From Pseudomonas sp. P7548 (GTDB lineage: Bacteria > Pseudomonadota > Gammaproteobacteria > Pseudomonadales > Pseudomonadaceae): 64,000 nucleotides of DNA. The notes below the pieces were generated by a model that was not told where the DNA came from, did no database searches, and saw nothing but the letters and a program-made list of their open reading frames with translations. The position numbers and the translations under genes are program-made. Where the stretch lies: NCBI RefSeq assembly GCF_013386585.1, contig NZ_JACARO010000015.1, positions 186,001-250,000 on the forward strand, read 5' to 3'. Positions 30,684-41,836 of this stretch are shown one piece after another (the stretch's first letter is position 1; each line of letters begins with the position of its first letter).

Positions 30684-31262
30684 ATGTTGAAAAAGACCCT
30701 CGCTGCTCTGGCAATCGGTACTGCCCTGCTGTCCGCAGGCCAAGTGATGGCTGCTGACTACAAGATCGACAAGGAAGGCCAGCACGCCTTCATCGACTGG
30801 AAAATCAGCCACCTGGGCTACAGCTACATCCACGGTACCTTCAAGGACTGGGATGGCACTTTCAGCTGGGATGCCGCCAAGCCTGAAGCCAGCAAAATCG
30901 CTGTCGACGTGAAAACCGCCAGCCTGTGGTCCAACCACGCAGAACGTGACAAGCACGTTGCGAGCAAGGACTTCCTGGACGTCGCCAAGTTTGCCGACGC
31001 CAAGTTCGTGTCCACCGCCGTTAAATCCACCGGCGAAAAAACCGCTGACGTGACCGGCGACCTGACGTTCCACGGTGTGACCAAGCCGGTGACCTTCAAG
31101 GCGACCTTCAACGGTGAAGGCAAGGATCCATGGGGCGGCGAACGTGCTGGCTTCAACGCCACCACCACGCTTAACCTGAACGACTTCGGCATCAAGGGCC
31201 CAGGCCCGTCCTCGCAGACTGTAGACCTGGACATCTCGCTGGAAGGTGTGAAACAGAAATAA
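30684..31262 (+). CDS. YceI-family periplasmic protein
   Basis: A 192-residue protein with signal peptide [20 protein letters not shown] and cleavage after VMA. The lipocalin-like YceI fold is indicated by [45 protein letters not shown] and the C-terminal GVKQK. Members bind polyisoprenoids or quinone-like lipids, which fits the upstream cytochrome b561. The start at 30684 follows AAGGAATAGAACGC. A terminator follows. Confidence 0.94.
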   Translation: MLKKTLAALAIGTALLSAGQVMAADYKIDKEGQHAFIDWKISHLGYSYIHGTFKDWDGTFSWDAAKPEASKIAVDVKTASLWSNHAERDKHVASKDFLDVAKFADAKFVSTAVKSTGEKTADVTGDLTFHGVTKPVTFKATFNGEGKDPWGGERAGFNATTTLNLNDFGIKGPGPSSQTVDLDISLEGVKQK

Positions 31263-31274
31263 TTGCTGCCCGCA

Positions 31275-31307
31275 CAAAAAAACCGGATCTCGCGATCCGG
31301 TTTTTTT
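31275..31307 (+). terminator. Intrinsic terminator after yceI
   Basis: AACCGGATC pairs with GATCCGGTT around a four-base loop (TCGC), followed by a run of T; an A run precedes the stem, so it could work in both directions. Confidence 0.92.
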
Positions 31308-31392
31308 ATGCCTAGCCGTTCAACACAACAATTGATCTGACATGGGATCCCCTGTGGGAGCGGGCCCATCCACTGTTGATCTGTGTTGAGTC

Positions 31393-31432
31393 AAAAAAAA
31401 TGCCCCGTCTCGAAAGAGGCGGGGCATTTTTT
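31393..31432 (-). terminator. Intrinsic terminator after rhlE (bidirectional)
   Basis: ATGCCCCG and CGGGGCAT form a stem containing TCTCGAAAGAGG, with an A run on the left and a T run on the right. It lies 16 bases beyond the rhlE stop and can serve either strand. A solitary half REP (TGTGGGAGCGGGCCC near 31351) lies between this and the yceI terminator. Confidence 0.9.
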
Positions 31433-31447
31433 ATAGGGCTTTGAAAC

Positions 31448-33325
31448 TCAGCGGTTACGGGTCAGCAGCGCTGGCTTCTCACCACGAGGACGGCCCGGCA
31501 GTTGATCCAACTGCTCAGGTGTCGGGAAGCGGTCTGCCTTCGACTCCTTGTGGATGATCTTCGGCGCCGGGCCGCCGCGCGGGTTCTGCACGGCTGGCTC
31601 GGACGAACGGGCTTGGTCGTCACGGGACGGGCGCCGGTTGCGCGAGTCTTCGCGACGGGCCTGGCCGTCACGTGGTGCACCGTTGCGTGGGCCGTTGCGC
31701 TTGCCGGGTGGGGTACCGGTGGTGCCGCCGCTGCTGTTGCGCGGACCGTTCTGACGGCCACCTTGTGGCTGACCGCCACGTGGCGCACCTGCACCCGCAC
31801 CTTGTGCCGGGGCACCCGGGCGGCGGCCACGGCCCTGGGCCGGTTTGGCCTGGGGCACGTAGTCGACGCGGTTACCGAAGTTGTCCACGTCGTCGTCCAG
31901 GAACTCGTCTGGGGCGCGGTCGGCTGCGGCGCGTGGCGGCTGGCTCGGCTGGCGCTGTTCGCGGGCCGGGGTGCCTTCACGTGGCTTCTGCTCGCGGGCC
32001 GGGCGTTCGCCACGGCTGCTGGAGGCGGATTTTTCCTTGCCCTTGTCTTTGCCCTTGTCGCGACGACCACCGCCACCACCGCCGCCGTTCGGGCCATCGC
32101 CCTTCGGACCGCGTGGGTTGCGCGGGTTGCGCACGTCCGGACGTTCGCGCGCTTCTGGCTTCTCGGCCTCCACGGCGCTGGCATCGAAGCCCATCAGGTC
32201 GCCGTCGGCGATTTTCTGCTTGGTCATGCGCTCGATGCTTTTCAGCAGTTTTTCTTCGTCCGGTGCAACCAGGGAGATGGCTTCACCCGAACGACCGGCA
32301 CGGCCGGTACGGCCGATACGGTGCACGTAGTCTTCATCGACGTTTGGCAGCTCGAAGTTGACCACGTGTGGCAATTGGTCGATGTCCAGGCCGCGTGCGG
32401 CGATATCGGTGGCGACCAGGATGCGCACGGTGCCGGCCTTGAAGTCAGCCAGGGCCTTGGTGCGTGCGTTCTGGCTCTTGTTGCCGTGGATGGCGACGGC
32501 GGTGAGGCCGTGCTTGTCCAGGTACTCGGCCAGGCGGTTGGCGCCGTGCTTGGTGCGGGTGAACACCAGCACCTGTTCCCAGGCGCCTGCGGTGATCAGG
32601 TGAGCCAGCAGCGCACGCTTGTGGCTGGCGGCCAGGCGGAACACGCGTTGCTCGATGCGCTCGACCGTGGTGTTCGGCGGCGTGACTTCGATGCGTTCCG
32701 GGTTGTGCAGCAGCTTGCCGGCCAGGGCAGTGATGTCCTGGGAGAACGTGGCCGAGAACAGCAGGTTCTGGCGTTTGGCTGGCAGGCGCGCGAGGACCTT
32801 TTTCACGTCATGGACAAAGCCCATGTCGAGCATGCGGTCGGCTTCGTCCAGCACGAGGATTTCCACGTGGGACAGGTCGACGCTGCCTTGGCCGCACAGG
32901 TCGAGCAGGCGGCCAGGGCAGGCCACCAGCACGTCAACACCACGGGACATGGCCTGAACCTGTGGGTTCATGCCGACGCCGCCGAAGATGCAGGCGCTGA
33001 CGAACTTCAGGTCGCGGGCATACAGCTTGAAGCTGTCGTGCACTTGGGCGGCGAGTTCGCGGGTAGGGGTCAGGACCAGTACACGCGGTTGGCGCGGGCC
33101 GTGACGCTGGGATTTGTCCGGATGACCGTTGGGAAACAACCGCTCCAGGATCGGGAGGGCGAAGCCGCCGGTTTTACCAGTACCTGTCTGAGCCGCAACC
33201 ATCAGGTCGCGACCTTGCAACACGGCGGGAATGGCCCGCTGTTGCACCGGAGTAGGCTCGGTATAGCCCGCTGCCTCGATGGCGCGGACTAAAGCCTCGG
33301 AGAGACCGAGGGAAGCAAAGGACAT
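31448..33325 (-). CDS. rhlE: DEAD-box RNA helicase RhlE with long basic C-terminal tail
   Basis: A 625-residue ATP-dependent RNA helicase. The Q motif is [20 protein letters not shown], Walker A is AQTGTGKT near residue 45, the DEAD box is [13 protein letters not shown] near 155, the SAT motif is LFSATFS, and the last motif is [11 protein letters not shown] near 340. From about residue 385 the tail is low-complexity and rich in Arg, Gly, Pro, Lys and Gln. Such tails bind RNA or promote condensation and mark Pseudomonas RhlE proteins active in RNA decay and cold growth. A leader of about 200 bases precedes the ATG. Confidence 0.95.
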   Translation of the reverse strand: MSFASLGLSEALVRAIEAAGYTEPTPVQQRAIPAVLQGRDLMVAAQTGTGKTGGFALPILERLFPNGHPDKSQRHGPRQPRVLVLTPTRELAAQVHDSFKLYARDLKFVSACIFGGVGMNPQVQAMSRGVDVLVACPGRLLDLCGQGSVDLSHVEILVLDEADRMLDMGFVHDVKKVLARLPAKRQNLLFSATFSQDITALAGKLLHNPERIEVTPPNTTVERIEQRVFRLAASHKRALLAHLITAGAWEQVLVFTRTKHGANRLAEYLDKHGLTAVAIHGNKSQNARTKALADFKAGTVRILVATDIAARGLDIDQLPHVVNFELPNVDEDYVHRIGRTGRAGRSGEAISLVAPDEEKLLKSIERMTKQKIADGDLMGFDASAVEAEKPEARERPDVRNPRNPRGPKGDGPNGGGGGGGRRDKGKDKGKEKSASSSRGERPAREQKPREGTPAREQRQPSQPPRAAADRAPDEFLDDDVDNFGNRVDYVPQAKPAQGRGRRPGAPAQGAGAGAPRGGQPQGGRQNGPRNSSGGTTGTPPGKRNGPRNGAPRDGQARREDSRNRRPSRDDQARSSEPAVQNPRGGPAPKIIHKESKADRFPTPEQLDQLPGRPRGEKPALLTRNR

Positions 33326-33531
33326 GAGTAATCCTGTTTTAGTTAGGGCTTGGCCCAGAGGGATAATCTTGCCGGGCGTGAATGACGCTTAGGGGAGCGT
33401 TATCCCGTCCGGTCCTGCTGCGTCTGGCGGGCACTCCACCGGCTCGCGCGGGCTGAAAGCTGCGCTGTAGCGGGGTTGGGTGCCTTTTTCAAGACCTCAG
33501 CGGCCGGGCGTAAGCCTGGCGGAAAGGCCGG

Positions 33532-33537
33532 AGTATA
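33532..33537 (-). promoter_or_regulatory. Possible -10 element for rhlE
   Basis: On the minus strand TATACT lies about 207 bases upstream of the rhlE start, just before the end of the upstream gene. If used, rhlE has a leader of about 200 bases with GC-rich inverted segments, as cold-responsive helicase genes often do. No good -35 sequence is seen. Confidence 0.25.
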
Positions 33538-33546
33538 ACAGAGCAA

Positions 33547-34350
33547 TCACGGCGCGCTGCTTTCCTGCTGCTCAACGGTGTGTTCGGGGACGGGTATCGA
33601 GGCCGTTGGGGCAGGGCCGCCGCCGTATTTTTCGCTCAAGGCGGCGTAGGCGGGCTCTTGTTTGAAGCGTTTGAGCTCGGCGGCAAAGCGTTGCACCAGC
33701 AGGTCCATGCCTGCGCCACGGCGCACTGCCAGGAACTGCTGTTGGCGGCTGACCACCATGGGCGCCTGGCTGACCTTGCCTTCCAGGCCCAGGGCCTTGA
33801 GCACATGCTGGCCCACGCGGCGGTCAGTGATCAACAGGTCGATGCGGCCCAGGGACAGCTTGCCGAAGTTGGCCTCGTGGCTGGGAGCCGGCTCGTGGTT
33901 GAACAGGGTGGACTCCCTGAACGCCTCGCTATAGAGGTAGCCCGGTGAGGTGCCGACCGTCAGGCCGCGCAGGTCGTCGAGGGTTTCGACGGGGTGGGGG
34001 CGCTCGTTGGCGTAGTACAGCGCGAACTCGACTTCCGACAACGGCTCGCTGGGGTAGAGCAGCAGGGCGTCGCGGTCGTGGCTGTGGAAGATGTCCAGCG
34101 CGCCATCGGCGTGGCCCTGGTCAAGCATCGCCAGGCAGCGTTTCCAGGGCAGGAACTGCCACTGCACATCGACCCCCAGGCGCTGGAACACGATCACCGT
34201 GGTTTCGTAGTCCAGCCCGCGCATGGTGCCGTTGTCGTCGTAGACGTAAGGCGCCCAGGGCTCGGTGACAATGCGCAATTTCTCGCCATGAGCGGCGAAG
34301 CTCAGGCAAGTGAAAAGCGCAGCGGTCAACAGCTTGAGAAGAACGGGCAT
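33547..34350 (-). CDS. Orphan amino-acid-type periplasmic binding protein
   Basis: A 267-residue SBP family 3 protein with signal peptide MPVLLKLLTAALFTCLSFAA and cleavage after AHG. The fold is marked by LRIVTEPWAPYVYDDNGTMR, GLDYETTVIVFQRLGVDVQW, WKRCLAMLDQGHADGALDIF and RIDLLITDRRVGQHVLKALG. No ABC permease or ATPase gene is adjacent. The C-terminal tail VPEHTVEQQESSAP is extra to the fold. It may bind a polar solute for an unlinked transporter or act as a sensor. Confidence 0.88.
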   Translation of the reverse strand: MPVLLKLLTAALFTCLSFAAHGEKLRIVTEPWAPYVYDDNGTMRGLDYETTVIVFQRLGVDVQWQFLPWKRCLAMLDQGHADGALDIFHSHDRDALLLYPSEPLSEVEFALYYANERPHPVETLDDLRGLTVGTSPGYLYSEAFRESTLFNHEPAPSHEANFGKLSLGRIDLLITDRRVGQHVLKALGLEGKVSQAPMVVSRQQQFLAVRRGAGMDLLVQRFAAELKRFKQEPAYAALSEKYGGGPAPTASIPVPEHTVEQQESSAP

Positions 34351-34413
34351 GCCCTGAGGTTACGACGCTCCTGCCCTAAAGAGAAGCTCTGGCACACGCA
34401 TTTGCGGGCGGTC

Positions 34414-35496
34414 CTATTTGGCCGGTGTGTCCATCAGATGCTCGTGGATCGCATTGCGCCGCTCGCCCAGAATCAGACGCACCACCGGGTTGGCGAACCA
34501 GTGCTCCAGTTGGTGTGCGTCAATCGGCCGCTGCTGGCGCTCTTCCTGATTTTGTCGCGCCTTGTCCCACCAAACCGGGCCGCACGCCTGGTCGAATTCA
34601 TTCTCGTGCTCGTAGCAACCGTAGAGGATTTCACGGATGAACTGCTGCTGGTGCTTGGGCAGCAGCAGCGTGATCAGCTTGTACATCAGGCGTTGCAGGC
34701 GCGGTGGGCGCGGCAGGTGTGAGGACACCTGGCGGGTGTCGGCCATCGCCAGTTCGCTGGTAGGGTTTGCCCCGTGCTTGGCGATCCACGCCTTGACCTT
34801 GGCCCGGAACAGCTGCTTGCGGCTCCAGTAGTGGTGGATCAGGTCCGGGCACTCGCGCACGTTGACGGTACGGTAGGCGGCGATGGACAAGCAGAACTCT
34901 TCCAGGGTGTAGGCGCCCTGAGCATGGGGGAACAGTTCATCCATCAGCTCGATCGAGCGGTCGAGGATGTGTGCGTCCTGTTGCGTCAGGCCCATGACGC
35001 CCGAGTTGAGGGTCATCATGTCATCGTCGGCCACGCCCATGTCCAGTAAACGCTGGTGCAGGGCGGTGTAGAGGATGCTTTCGTGGTTATCGCCGTACTT
35101 GGTATAGAAGGCGTTGCACAGCAAAGTGCCGGGCTGCACGCGCTCGAACAGCGCCATGGGCGAGTGATGGAAGAAGGTGTCGGTGTCGATCAGCAGCGCG
35201 ACCGGCGACTCCTCCAGCACTTGGCGCAGCACCACGTGCTTGGTGCGGAAGTGGTAACCATGGGGCTCGCTCCAGCGTTTGCGCGTGGCCTCGTCCAGCG
35301 GGCGCACACGTACGGGCAGCAGGCGATAGGGCTCTGGGTTGTCGCTGAATACCTGGATATCAAGGGCCGCGTCCGGGGTTTCCTGCAGAAAGGCCAATGC
35401 GCTGGCGATGCTGAATACCGCTTCCTGGTGGTAGGTCTCGGAACCGAAGACCAGGTAGACCAGTTGCGGGCGGGACGTCGGAGAGGCTGTATTCAT
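34414..35496 (-). CDS. Glycosyltransferase-like protein of unknown acceptor
   Basis: A 360-residue cytoplasmic protein beginning MNTASPTSRPQLVYLVFGSE. The arrangement resembles a GT-A nucleotide-sugar transferase: an N-terminal strand LVYLVFGSETYHQEAVFSIA, a DxD-like motif in ALLIDTDTFFHHSPM, and NSGVMGL further on. No membrane helix or signal peptide is seen. I do not recognise a characterised homologue. The start at 35496 lies 27 bases downstream of the metF terminator, so expression depends on read-through or a promoter near the terminator. Confidence 0.6.
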   Translation of the reverse strand: MNTASPTSRPQLVYLVFGSETYHQEAVFSIASALAFLQETPDAALDIQVFSDNPEPYRLLPVRVRPLDEATRKRWSEPHGYHFRTKHVVLRQVLEESPVALLIDTDTFFHHSPMALFERVQPGTLLCNAFYTKYGDNHESILYTALHQRLLDMGVADDDMMTLNSGVMGLTQQDAHILDRSIELMDELFPHAQGAYTLEEFCLSIAAYRTVNVRECPDLIHHYWSRKQLFRAKVKAWIAKHGANPTSELAMADTRQVSSHLPRPPRLQRLMYKLITLLLPKHQQQFIREILYGCYEHENEFDQACGPVWWDKARQNQEERQQRPIDAHQLEHWFANPVVRLILGERRNAIHEHLMDTPAK

Positions 35497-35522
35497 GGAC
35501 TGCTGGATTCCGTGGGCATTTA

Positions 35523-35556
35523 AAACGACAAAGGCCCTCGTCGGAGCGAGGGCCTT
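35523..35556 (-). terminator. Intrinsic terminator after metF
   Basis: AAGGCCCTCG pairs with CGAGGGCCTT around a six-base loop; on the minus strand it is followed by TTGTCGTTTT. It starts 19 bases beyond the metF stop and lies just ahead of the glycosyltransferase-like gene. Confidence 0.88.
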
Positions 35557-35574
35557 GGTACAGCCAGACAACCT

Positions 35575-36420
35575 TTAGCGTGGCAGCTTGAGATTGTTCC
35601 AGATGGCAAGGCTGGGTTCAGCCTGGTTCAGGGTATAGAAGTGCAACCCTGGCGCGCCACCTTGTAACAAACGTTCACACATTTCGGTGATGACCTGCTC
35701 GCCGAACGCCTGGATGCTCTTGACGTCGTCGCCGTAGGCTTCCAGTTGCTTGCGCACCCAGCGTGGGATTTCAGCGCCGCAGGCGTCGGAGAAGCGCGCC
35801 AGCTTGCTGTAGTTGGTGATCGGCATGATGCCCGGCACGATCGGGATGTTGACGCCCATGGCCCGTACACGCTCGACGAAATAGAAGTAGCTGTCGGCGT
35901 TGAAGAAGTACTGGGTGATGGCGCTGTCGGCGCCGGCGTTGGCCTTGCGCACGAAATTGTGAAGATCGTCTTCGAAATTGCGCGCCTGGGGGTGCATCTC
36001 CGGGTAGGCGGCCACTTCGATGTGGAAGTGATCGCCGCTTTCTTCGCGGATGAAACTCACCAGGTCATTGGCGTAGCGCAGCTCGCCGCTGGCCATGCCC
36101 ATGCCGGATGGCAGGTCGCCGCGCAGGGCGACGATGCGCTTGATGCCGGCTTGCTTGTATTGGGTCAGCAGGCCGCGCAGGTCGGCCTTGCTGTCGCCCA
36201 CGCACGACAAGTGCGGAGCGGCGGGAACTTTGACCTGGCTTTCCAGCTGCAGCACGGTGTTGATCGTGCGGTCACGGGTCGAGCCGCCGGCGCCGTAGGT
36301 GCAGGAAAAGAAGTCGGGGTTGTAGCTGGCCAACTGAGTAGCAGTCGCCATCAGTTTTTCATGCCCAGCATCGGTCTTGGTCGGGAAGAACTCGAAGCTG
36401 TAGCGACGGTCTTGGGACAT
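35575..36420 (-). CDS. metF: 5,10-methylenetetrahydrofolate reductase
   Basis: A 281-residue flavoprotein of family length starting MSQDRRYSFEFFPTKTDAGH. It reduces methylene-tetrahydrofolate to methyl-tetrahydrofolate for methionine synthesis. Visible motifs are CTYGAGGSTRDRTI, HLSCVGDSKADLRGLL, RGDLPSGMG and ITQYFFNADSYFYFVERV. It lies downstream of ahcY on the same strand, separated by a REP pair. With ahcY and metK it forms the methyl-cycle set of this window. Confidence 0.96.
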   Translation of the reverse strand: MSQDRRYSFEFFPTKTDAGHEKLMATATQLASYNPDFFSCTYGAGGSTRDRTINTVLQLESQVKVPAAPHLSCVGDSKADLRGLLTQYKQAGIKRIVALRGDLPSGMGMASGELRYANDLVSFIREESGDHFHIEVAAYPEMHPQARNFEDDLHNFVRKANAGADSAITQYFFNADSYFYFVERVRAMGVNIPIVPGIMPITNYSKLARFSDACGAEIPRWVRKQLEAYGDDVKSIQAFGEQVITEMCERLLQGGAPGLHFYTLNQAEPSLAIWNNLKLPR

Positions 36421-36467
36421 GGTCGTATCCTTGGAAACTCAAAGGCCTGTAAGACGTGCGCAATCCC

Positions 36468-36554
36468 TGTAGGCGCTGGCTTGCCGGCGATGGCATCACC
36501 TCGATTTTAGTGAGCCACCGAGGCGCCTGCATCGCCGGCAAGCCAGCTCCTACA
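36468..36554. repeat. Inverted pair of REP elements between ahcY and metF
   Basis: TGTAGGCGCTGGCTTGCCGG at the left is answered by CCGGCAAGCCAGCTCCTACA at the right, with about 45 bases between. This group has TAC in place of CAC at the tip and CCGGCAAG in the core; a second copy lies at 55207. Confidence 0.9.
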
Positions 36555-36591
36555 AGGGCCCGCCCCCAGAAGGAGGCGGGCAGCAGGCAAA

Positions 36592-38763
<2,172 letters not shown>

Positions 38764-38986
38764 TCATTCCGCCTGGATCTTTCTCCGGCGCCTCATCGCT
38801 CAGGACACCCTCCTGTAGCGAGGGCCTGTGTATGAAAGTGCCCTGCTCCCCTGTCCAAATGCGCCCCCTGGACGAGATGATGCGCATCGAGTCGCGCGAG
38901 GCCAAGGCCTGGCACATACCGGGCCACTGAACAGCTGTCGTCGCGGCGTGTCGTAGCTACAGGCACCCCTCGAGCGCTGAGCGATC

Positions 38987-39874
38987 ATGGCTACTGAAGA
39001 AGACGGCAAGACCCCCAACCTGTCACAGGAAGAGCAGCAGGACGTGGACAAGAACCAGCCGCCTCGCGCGGCGGTTCTGCATGAAATCATCCGCACCCAG
39101 GGCGACCAGGAACTGGAGCGCAATGTCGCGGCGCTGTGGTGGTCGGCGCTGGCGGCCGGCCTGACCATGGGGCTGTCCCTGATGGGGATGGGCCTGCTCA
39201 ATTCACGCTTGCCGGACGGCGAAGGGTTCAAGGTGATCGCCAGCTTCGGTTATTGCGCGGGTTTCCTCGCGGTAATTCTTGCGCGTCAGCAGTTGTTCAC
39301 CGAAAACACCCTCACCGCCGTGCTGCCGGTGATGAGCAAGCCGACATTGGCCAATGCTGGCCGGTTGCTGCGACTGTGGACCGTGGTGCTGGTGGGCAAC
39401 CTGTGCGGCACCTTGCTGGTAGCCTACGTGATGCTGCATCTGCCGATTTTCGACACCAAGACCGACATGGCCTTCCTCGACATCGGGCGCAAGGTCATGG
39501 AGAACGATCCCGGGCAGATGTTCGCCAAGGGCATTGTCTCCGGTTGGATGATTGCCACCATGGTGTGGATGATCCCGTCGATGGAAAGCGCCAAGCTGTG
39601 GATCATTATCCTGATCACTTACTTGATGGCGCTGGGGGACTTTACCCACATCGTGGTGGGCTCGGCGGAGGTGTCTTACCTGGTATTTGCTGGCGAATTG
39701 GCCTGGAAGGACTTCTGGCTGGTGTTTGCCGGGCCGACGCTGGCGGGCAACATCATTGGCGGCAGCTTTATCTTTGCGCTGATCAGCCACGCGCAAATCC
39801 GCAGTGAAAACAGCCTGCCGGGCAAAAAGGCTGCGGACCCGAGGCATCCGCAGCCGATCAGCAAGGATCAGTGA
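38987..39874 (+). CDS. Formate/nitrite transporter (FNT) family protein
   Basis: A 295-residue protein with a hydrophilic N-terminus (about 45 residues) and six membrane helices of the FNT channel fold: LWWSALAAGLTMGLSLMGMG, ASFGYCAGFLAVILARQQLF and TENTLTAVLPVM, then GWMIATMVWMIPS and GGSFIFALISHAQIRSE. FNT proteins are pentameric channels for formate, nitrite or related small anions; the substrate here is unknown. In the 253-base spacer upstream nothing convincing was found. Confidence 0.9.
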   Translation: MATEEDGKTPNLSQEEQQDVDKNQPPRAAVLHEIIRTQGDQELERNVAALWWSALAAGLTMGLSLMGMGLLNSRLPDGEGFKVIASFGYCAGFLAVILARQQLFTENTLTAVLPVMSKPTLANAGRLLRLWTVVLVGNLCGTLLVAYVMLHLPIFDTKTDMAFLDIGRKVMENDPGQMFAKGIVSGWMIATMVWMIPSMESAKLWIIILITYLMALGDFTHIVVGSAEVSYLVFAGELAWKDFWLVFAGPTLAGNIIGGSFIFALISHAQIRSENSLPGKKAADPRHPQPISKDQ

Positions 39875-41127
39875 ACGTCAGGCGTGGCCTGGGGCTCGTC
39901 CCGGGTCACGCGCTTGACCAGCTTGCCGATGCTCAAACCCTGCAGCAGGATCGACGACAGCACCACGATATAGGTGATGCTCAGCAGCAGGTCACGTTCC
40001 GGACCTAGCGGCAGGGCTAGCGCCAGTGCTACCGACACACCGCCGCGCAAACCGCCCCAGGTGAGAATGCGGATGGTGCCCCGTGGCACCGTGCGCCAGC
40101 GGCGCAGCAACAGGATCGCTGGGGCGACGGTCAACAGGCGCGAGAGCAGGATTGCCACTGCCAGCAGGCTGGCAGCGAACACATGCAGCCAGTTGAACGG
40201 CAACAGCAGCAGCTCCATGCCGATCAGGGCGAACAGCAGGGCGTTGAGCATGTCGTCGAGCAATTCCCAGAAGCCGTCCAGGTAGCGGCGGGTCATGTCG
40301 TTCATCGCCAGCTTGCGGCCCAGGTTGCCGATGATCAGGCCGGCCACCACCATCGCGATCGGGGCGGAGACGTGCAGTTCCGTGGCCATCGCCGAGCCGC
40401 CGATTACCAAGGCGAGGGTCAGCATCACTTCGATCTGGTGCTGCTCGATGCTCTTGATCATCAGGTACACCAGGTAGCCGATCAGGCCACCAAACACCAC
40501 GCCGCCGATGGCCTCGTGGGCAAATAGCATGGCAGTGGCGCCCACTGTAGGTGTTTCGCCCAGCTGCGCGATACCCAGCAAGACAGTAAACACCACCACC
40601 GCCGTGCCGTCGTTGAATAGCGACTCGCCGACGATGGTGGTTTTAAGCGGTTTGGATGCATTGGCGGTTCGTAGCACACCGAGTACCGCAATCGGGTCGG
40701 TGGGGGAGATCAGTGCGCCGAACAACAGGCAGTACAGGAAGCTCACCTGCCAGCCGAACAAGGCAAAGATGTAGTACGCCAGGCTGCCAATCACCACGGT
40801 GGCGATCAACACACCAAAGGTCGCCAGCAGGCCGATGGGCCAACGGTAGCTGCGCAGGTCGTTCAGGTTGACGTGCAAGGCGCCGGCAAACAGCAGGAAG
40901 GAGAGCATCCAGTTCATCAACAGGTCGCCGAAGTCGATCTGGCCGATCAACTGCTGGATACGTTCTTCCAGGCCGGGGTAGCCGAGAAAGCTCAAGCCTT
41001 GCAGGATCAGGGAAAACAGCAAGGCCGTGACCATCACGCCAATGGTGGGCGGCAGGCCGATAAAACGGAAGTTCACATAGGTGAGCAGGGTGGTGAGGCA
41101 AATGAAGGCGGCGACAAGTTCAAGCAT
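39868..41127 (-). CDS. CPA1-type sodium/proton antiporter (NhaP-like)
   Basis: A 419-residue integral membrane protein starting MLELVAAFICLTTLLTYVNF with about 12 helices. The CPA1 signature is seen in FGALISPTDPIAVLGVLRTA and VGESLFNDGTAVVVFTVLLG, with the paired acidic residues of the transport site. The C-terminal LTWGGLRGGVSVALALALP is also typical. It exchanges Na+ (or K+) for protons across the inner membrane. The ATG at 41127 follows AAGGACCCCGG. It is convergent with the FNT gene and overlaps its last seven bases. Confidence 0.92.
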   Translation of the reverse strand: MLELVAAFICLTTLLTYVNFRFIGLPPTIGVMVTALLFSLILQGLSFLGYPGLEERIQQLIGQIDFGDLLMNWMLSFLLFAGALHVNLNDLRSYRWPIGLLATFGVLIATVVIGSLAYYIFALFGWQVSFLYCLLFGALISPTDPIAVLGVLRTANASKPLKTTIVGESLFNDGTAVVVFTVLLGIAQLGETPTVGATAMLFAHEAIGGVVFGGLIGYLVYLMIKSIEQHQIEVMLTLALVIGGSAMATELHVSAPIAMVVAGLIIGNLGRKLAMNDMTRRYLDGFWELLDDMLNALLFALIGMELLLLPFNWLHVFAASLLAVAILLSRLLTVAPAILLLRRWRTVPRGTIRILTWGGLRGGVSVALALALPLGPERDLLLSITYIVVLSSILLQGLSIGKLVKRVTRDEPQATPDVH

Positions 41128-41323
41128 CCGGGGTCCTTGGAAGTTGGGGGGAGAGGATTGTTGATGGTGGATGGACCGCAACTGCGGCGGGTGGTTGCAA
41201 GCGTCCGGGCAAATGCCGGACAGAACCTTTAAGCGCACCGGGGCTCATAGCGGAAGGGTGCGGCCTGGCTTTATTAGTGCTAAAACTCTAACTTCTGACT
41301 AAAACGACAAAAAGGAATCAGTG

Positions 41324-41710
41324 ATGACGGTCGCTTTCTGGTGTGTGTTGATCGCAATTTTCCTGCCTTATCTGTGCACGGGCGTGGCCAAGTTCAGCGG
41401 CGGCAAGTTCGGGCCACGGCAGAATCACGACCCTCGCGCCTTCCTGGAAACCCTTGACGGGTTTGCCAAGCGCGCCCACAACGCCCAGCTCAACAGTTTT
41501 GAAGTCACCCCGGCGTTTGCCGCGGCGGTGATCATCGCGCACCTGGCCGGTACGGCGTCACTGGTGACGATCAATGTGCTGGCGGTGCTGTTTATCACCA
41601 GTCGCCTCCTGTACATCATTTGCTACCTGGCGGACTGGGCGATGTTGCGTTCGCTGGTGTGGTTCGTGGGCATGGCGTTGATTGCGAGTTTCTTCTTTGT
41701 CTCGATCTAA
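41324..41710 (+). CDS. MAPEG family membrane protein
   Basis: A 128-residue protein with four hydrophobic helices starting MTVAFWCVLIAIFLPYLCTG. The NPRAFLETLDG-like segment (HDPRAFLETLDGFAKRAHNA) and FEVTPAFAAAVIIAHLAG fit the bacterial MAPEG family of membrane-associated eicosanoid/glutathione metabolism-related proteins. The ATG at 41324 follows AAAGGAATCAGTG. Function in bacteria is uncertain. Confidence 0.88.
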   Translation: MTVAFWCVLIAIFLPYLCTGVAKFSGGKFGPRQNHDPRAFLETLDGFAKRAHNAQLNSFEVTPAFAAAVIIAHLAGTASLVTINVLAVLFITSRLLYIICYLADWAMLRSLVWFVGMALIASFFFVSI

Positions 41711-41728
41711 AGATTGACGACGATCTCC

Positions 41729-41817
41729 TGTGGGAGCGGGCTTGCTCGCGAATGCGGTGTGTCAGTACCGGATGTGCTGACTGGCACACCGCATTCGCGA
41801 GCAAGCCCGCTCCCACA
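41729..41817. repeat. Inverted pair of REP elements between the MAPEG gene and mltA
   Basis: TGTGGGAGCGGGCTTGCTCG and GAGCAAGCCCGCTCCCACA with a 35-base centre, located 19 bases beyond the MAPEG stop and 20 bases beyond the mltA stop, between convergent gene ends. Confidence 0.92.
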
Positions 41818-41836
41818 TTTTGAACTCTAGCGTCTC

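Noticed and set aside
31502..33292. Plus-strand frame of nearly 600 codons opposite rhlE
   Set aside because: An antisense shadow of rhlE; no motif, and the helicase motifs are clear on the other strand.
38832..38930. Short frame MKVPCSPVQMRPLDEMMRIE in the spacer before the FNT gene
   Set aside because: Only 32 codons, no clear ribosome site and no family resemblance; it cannot be separated from chance.
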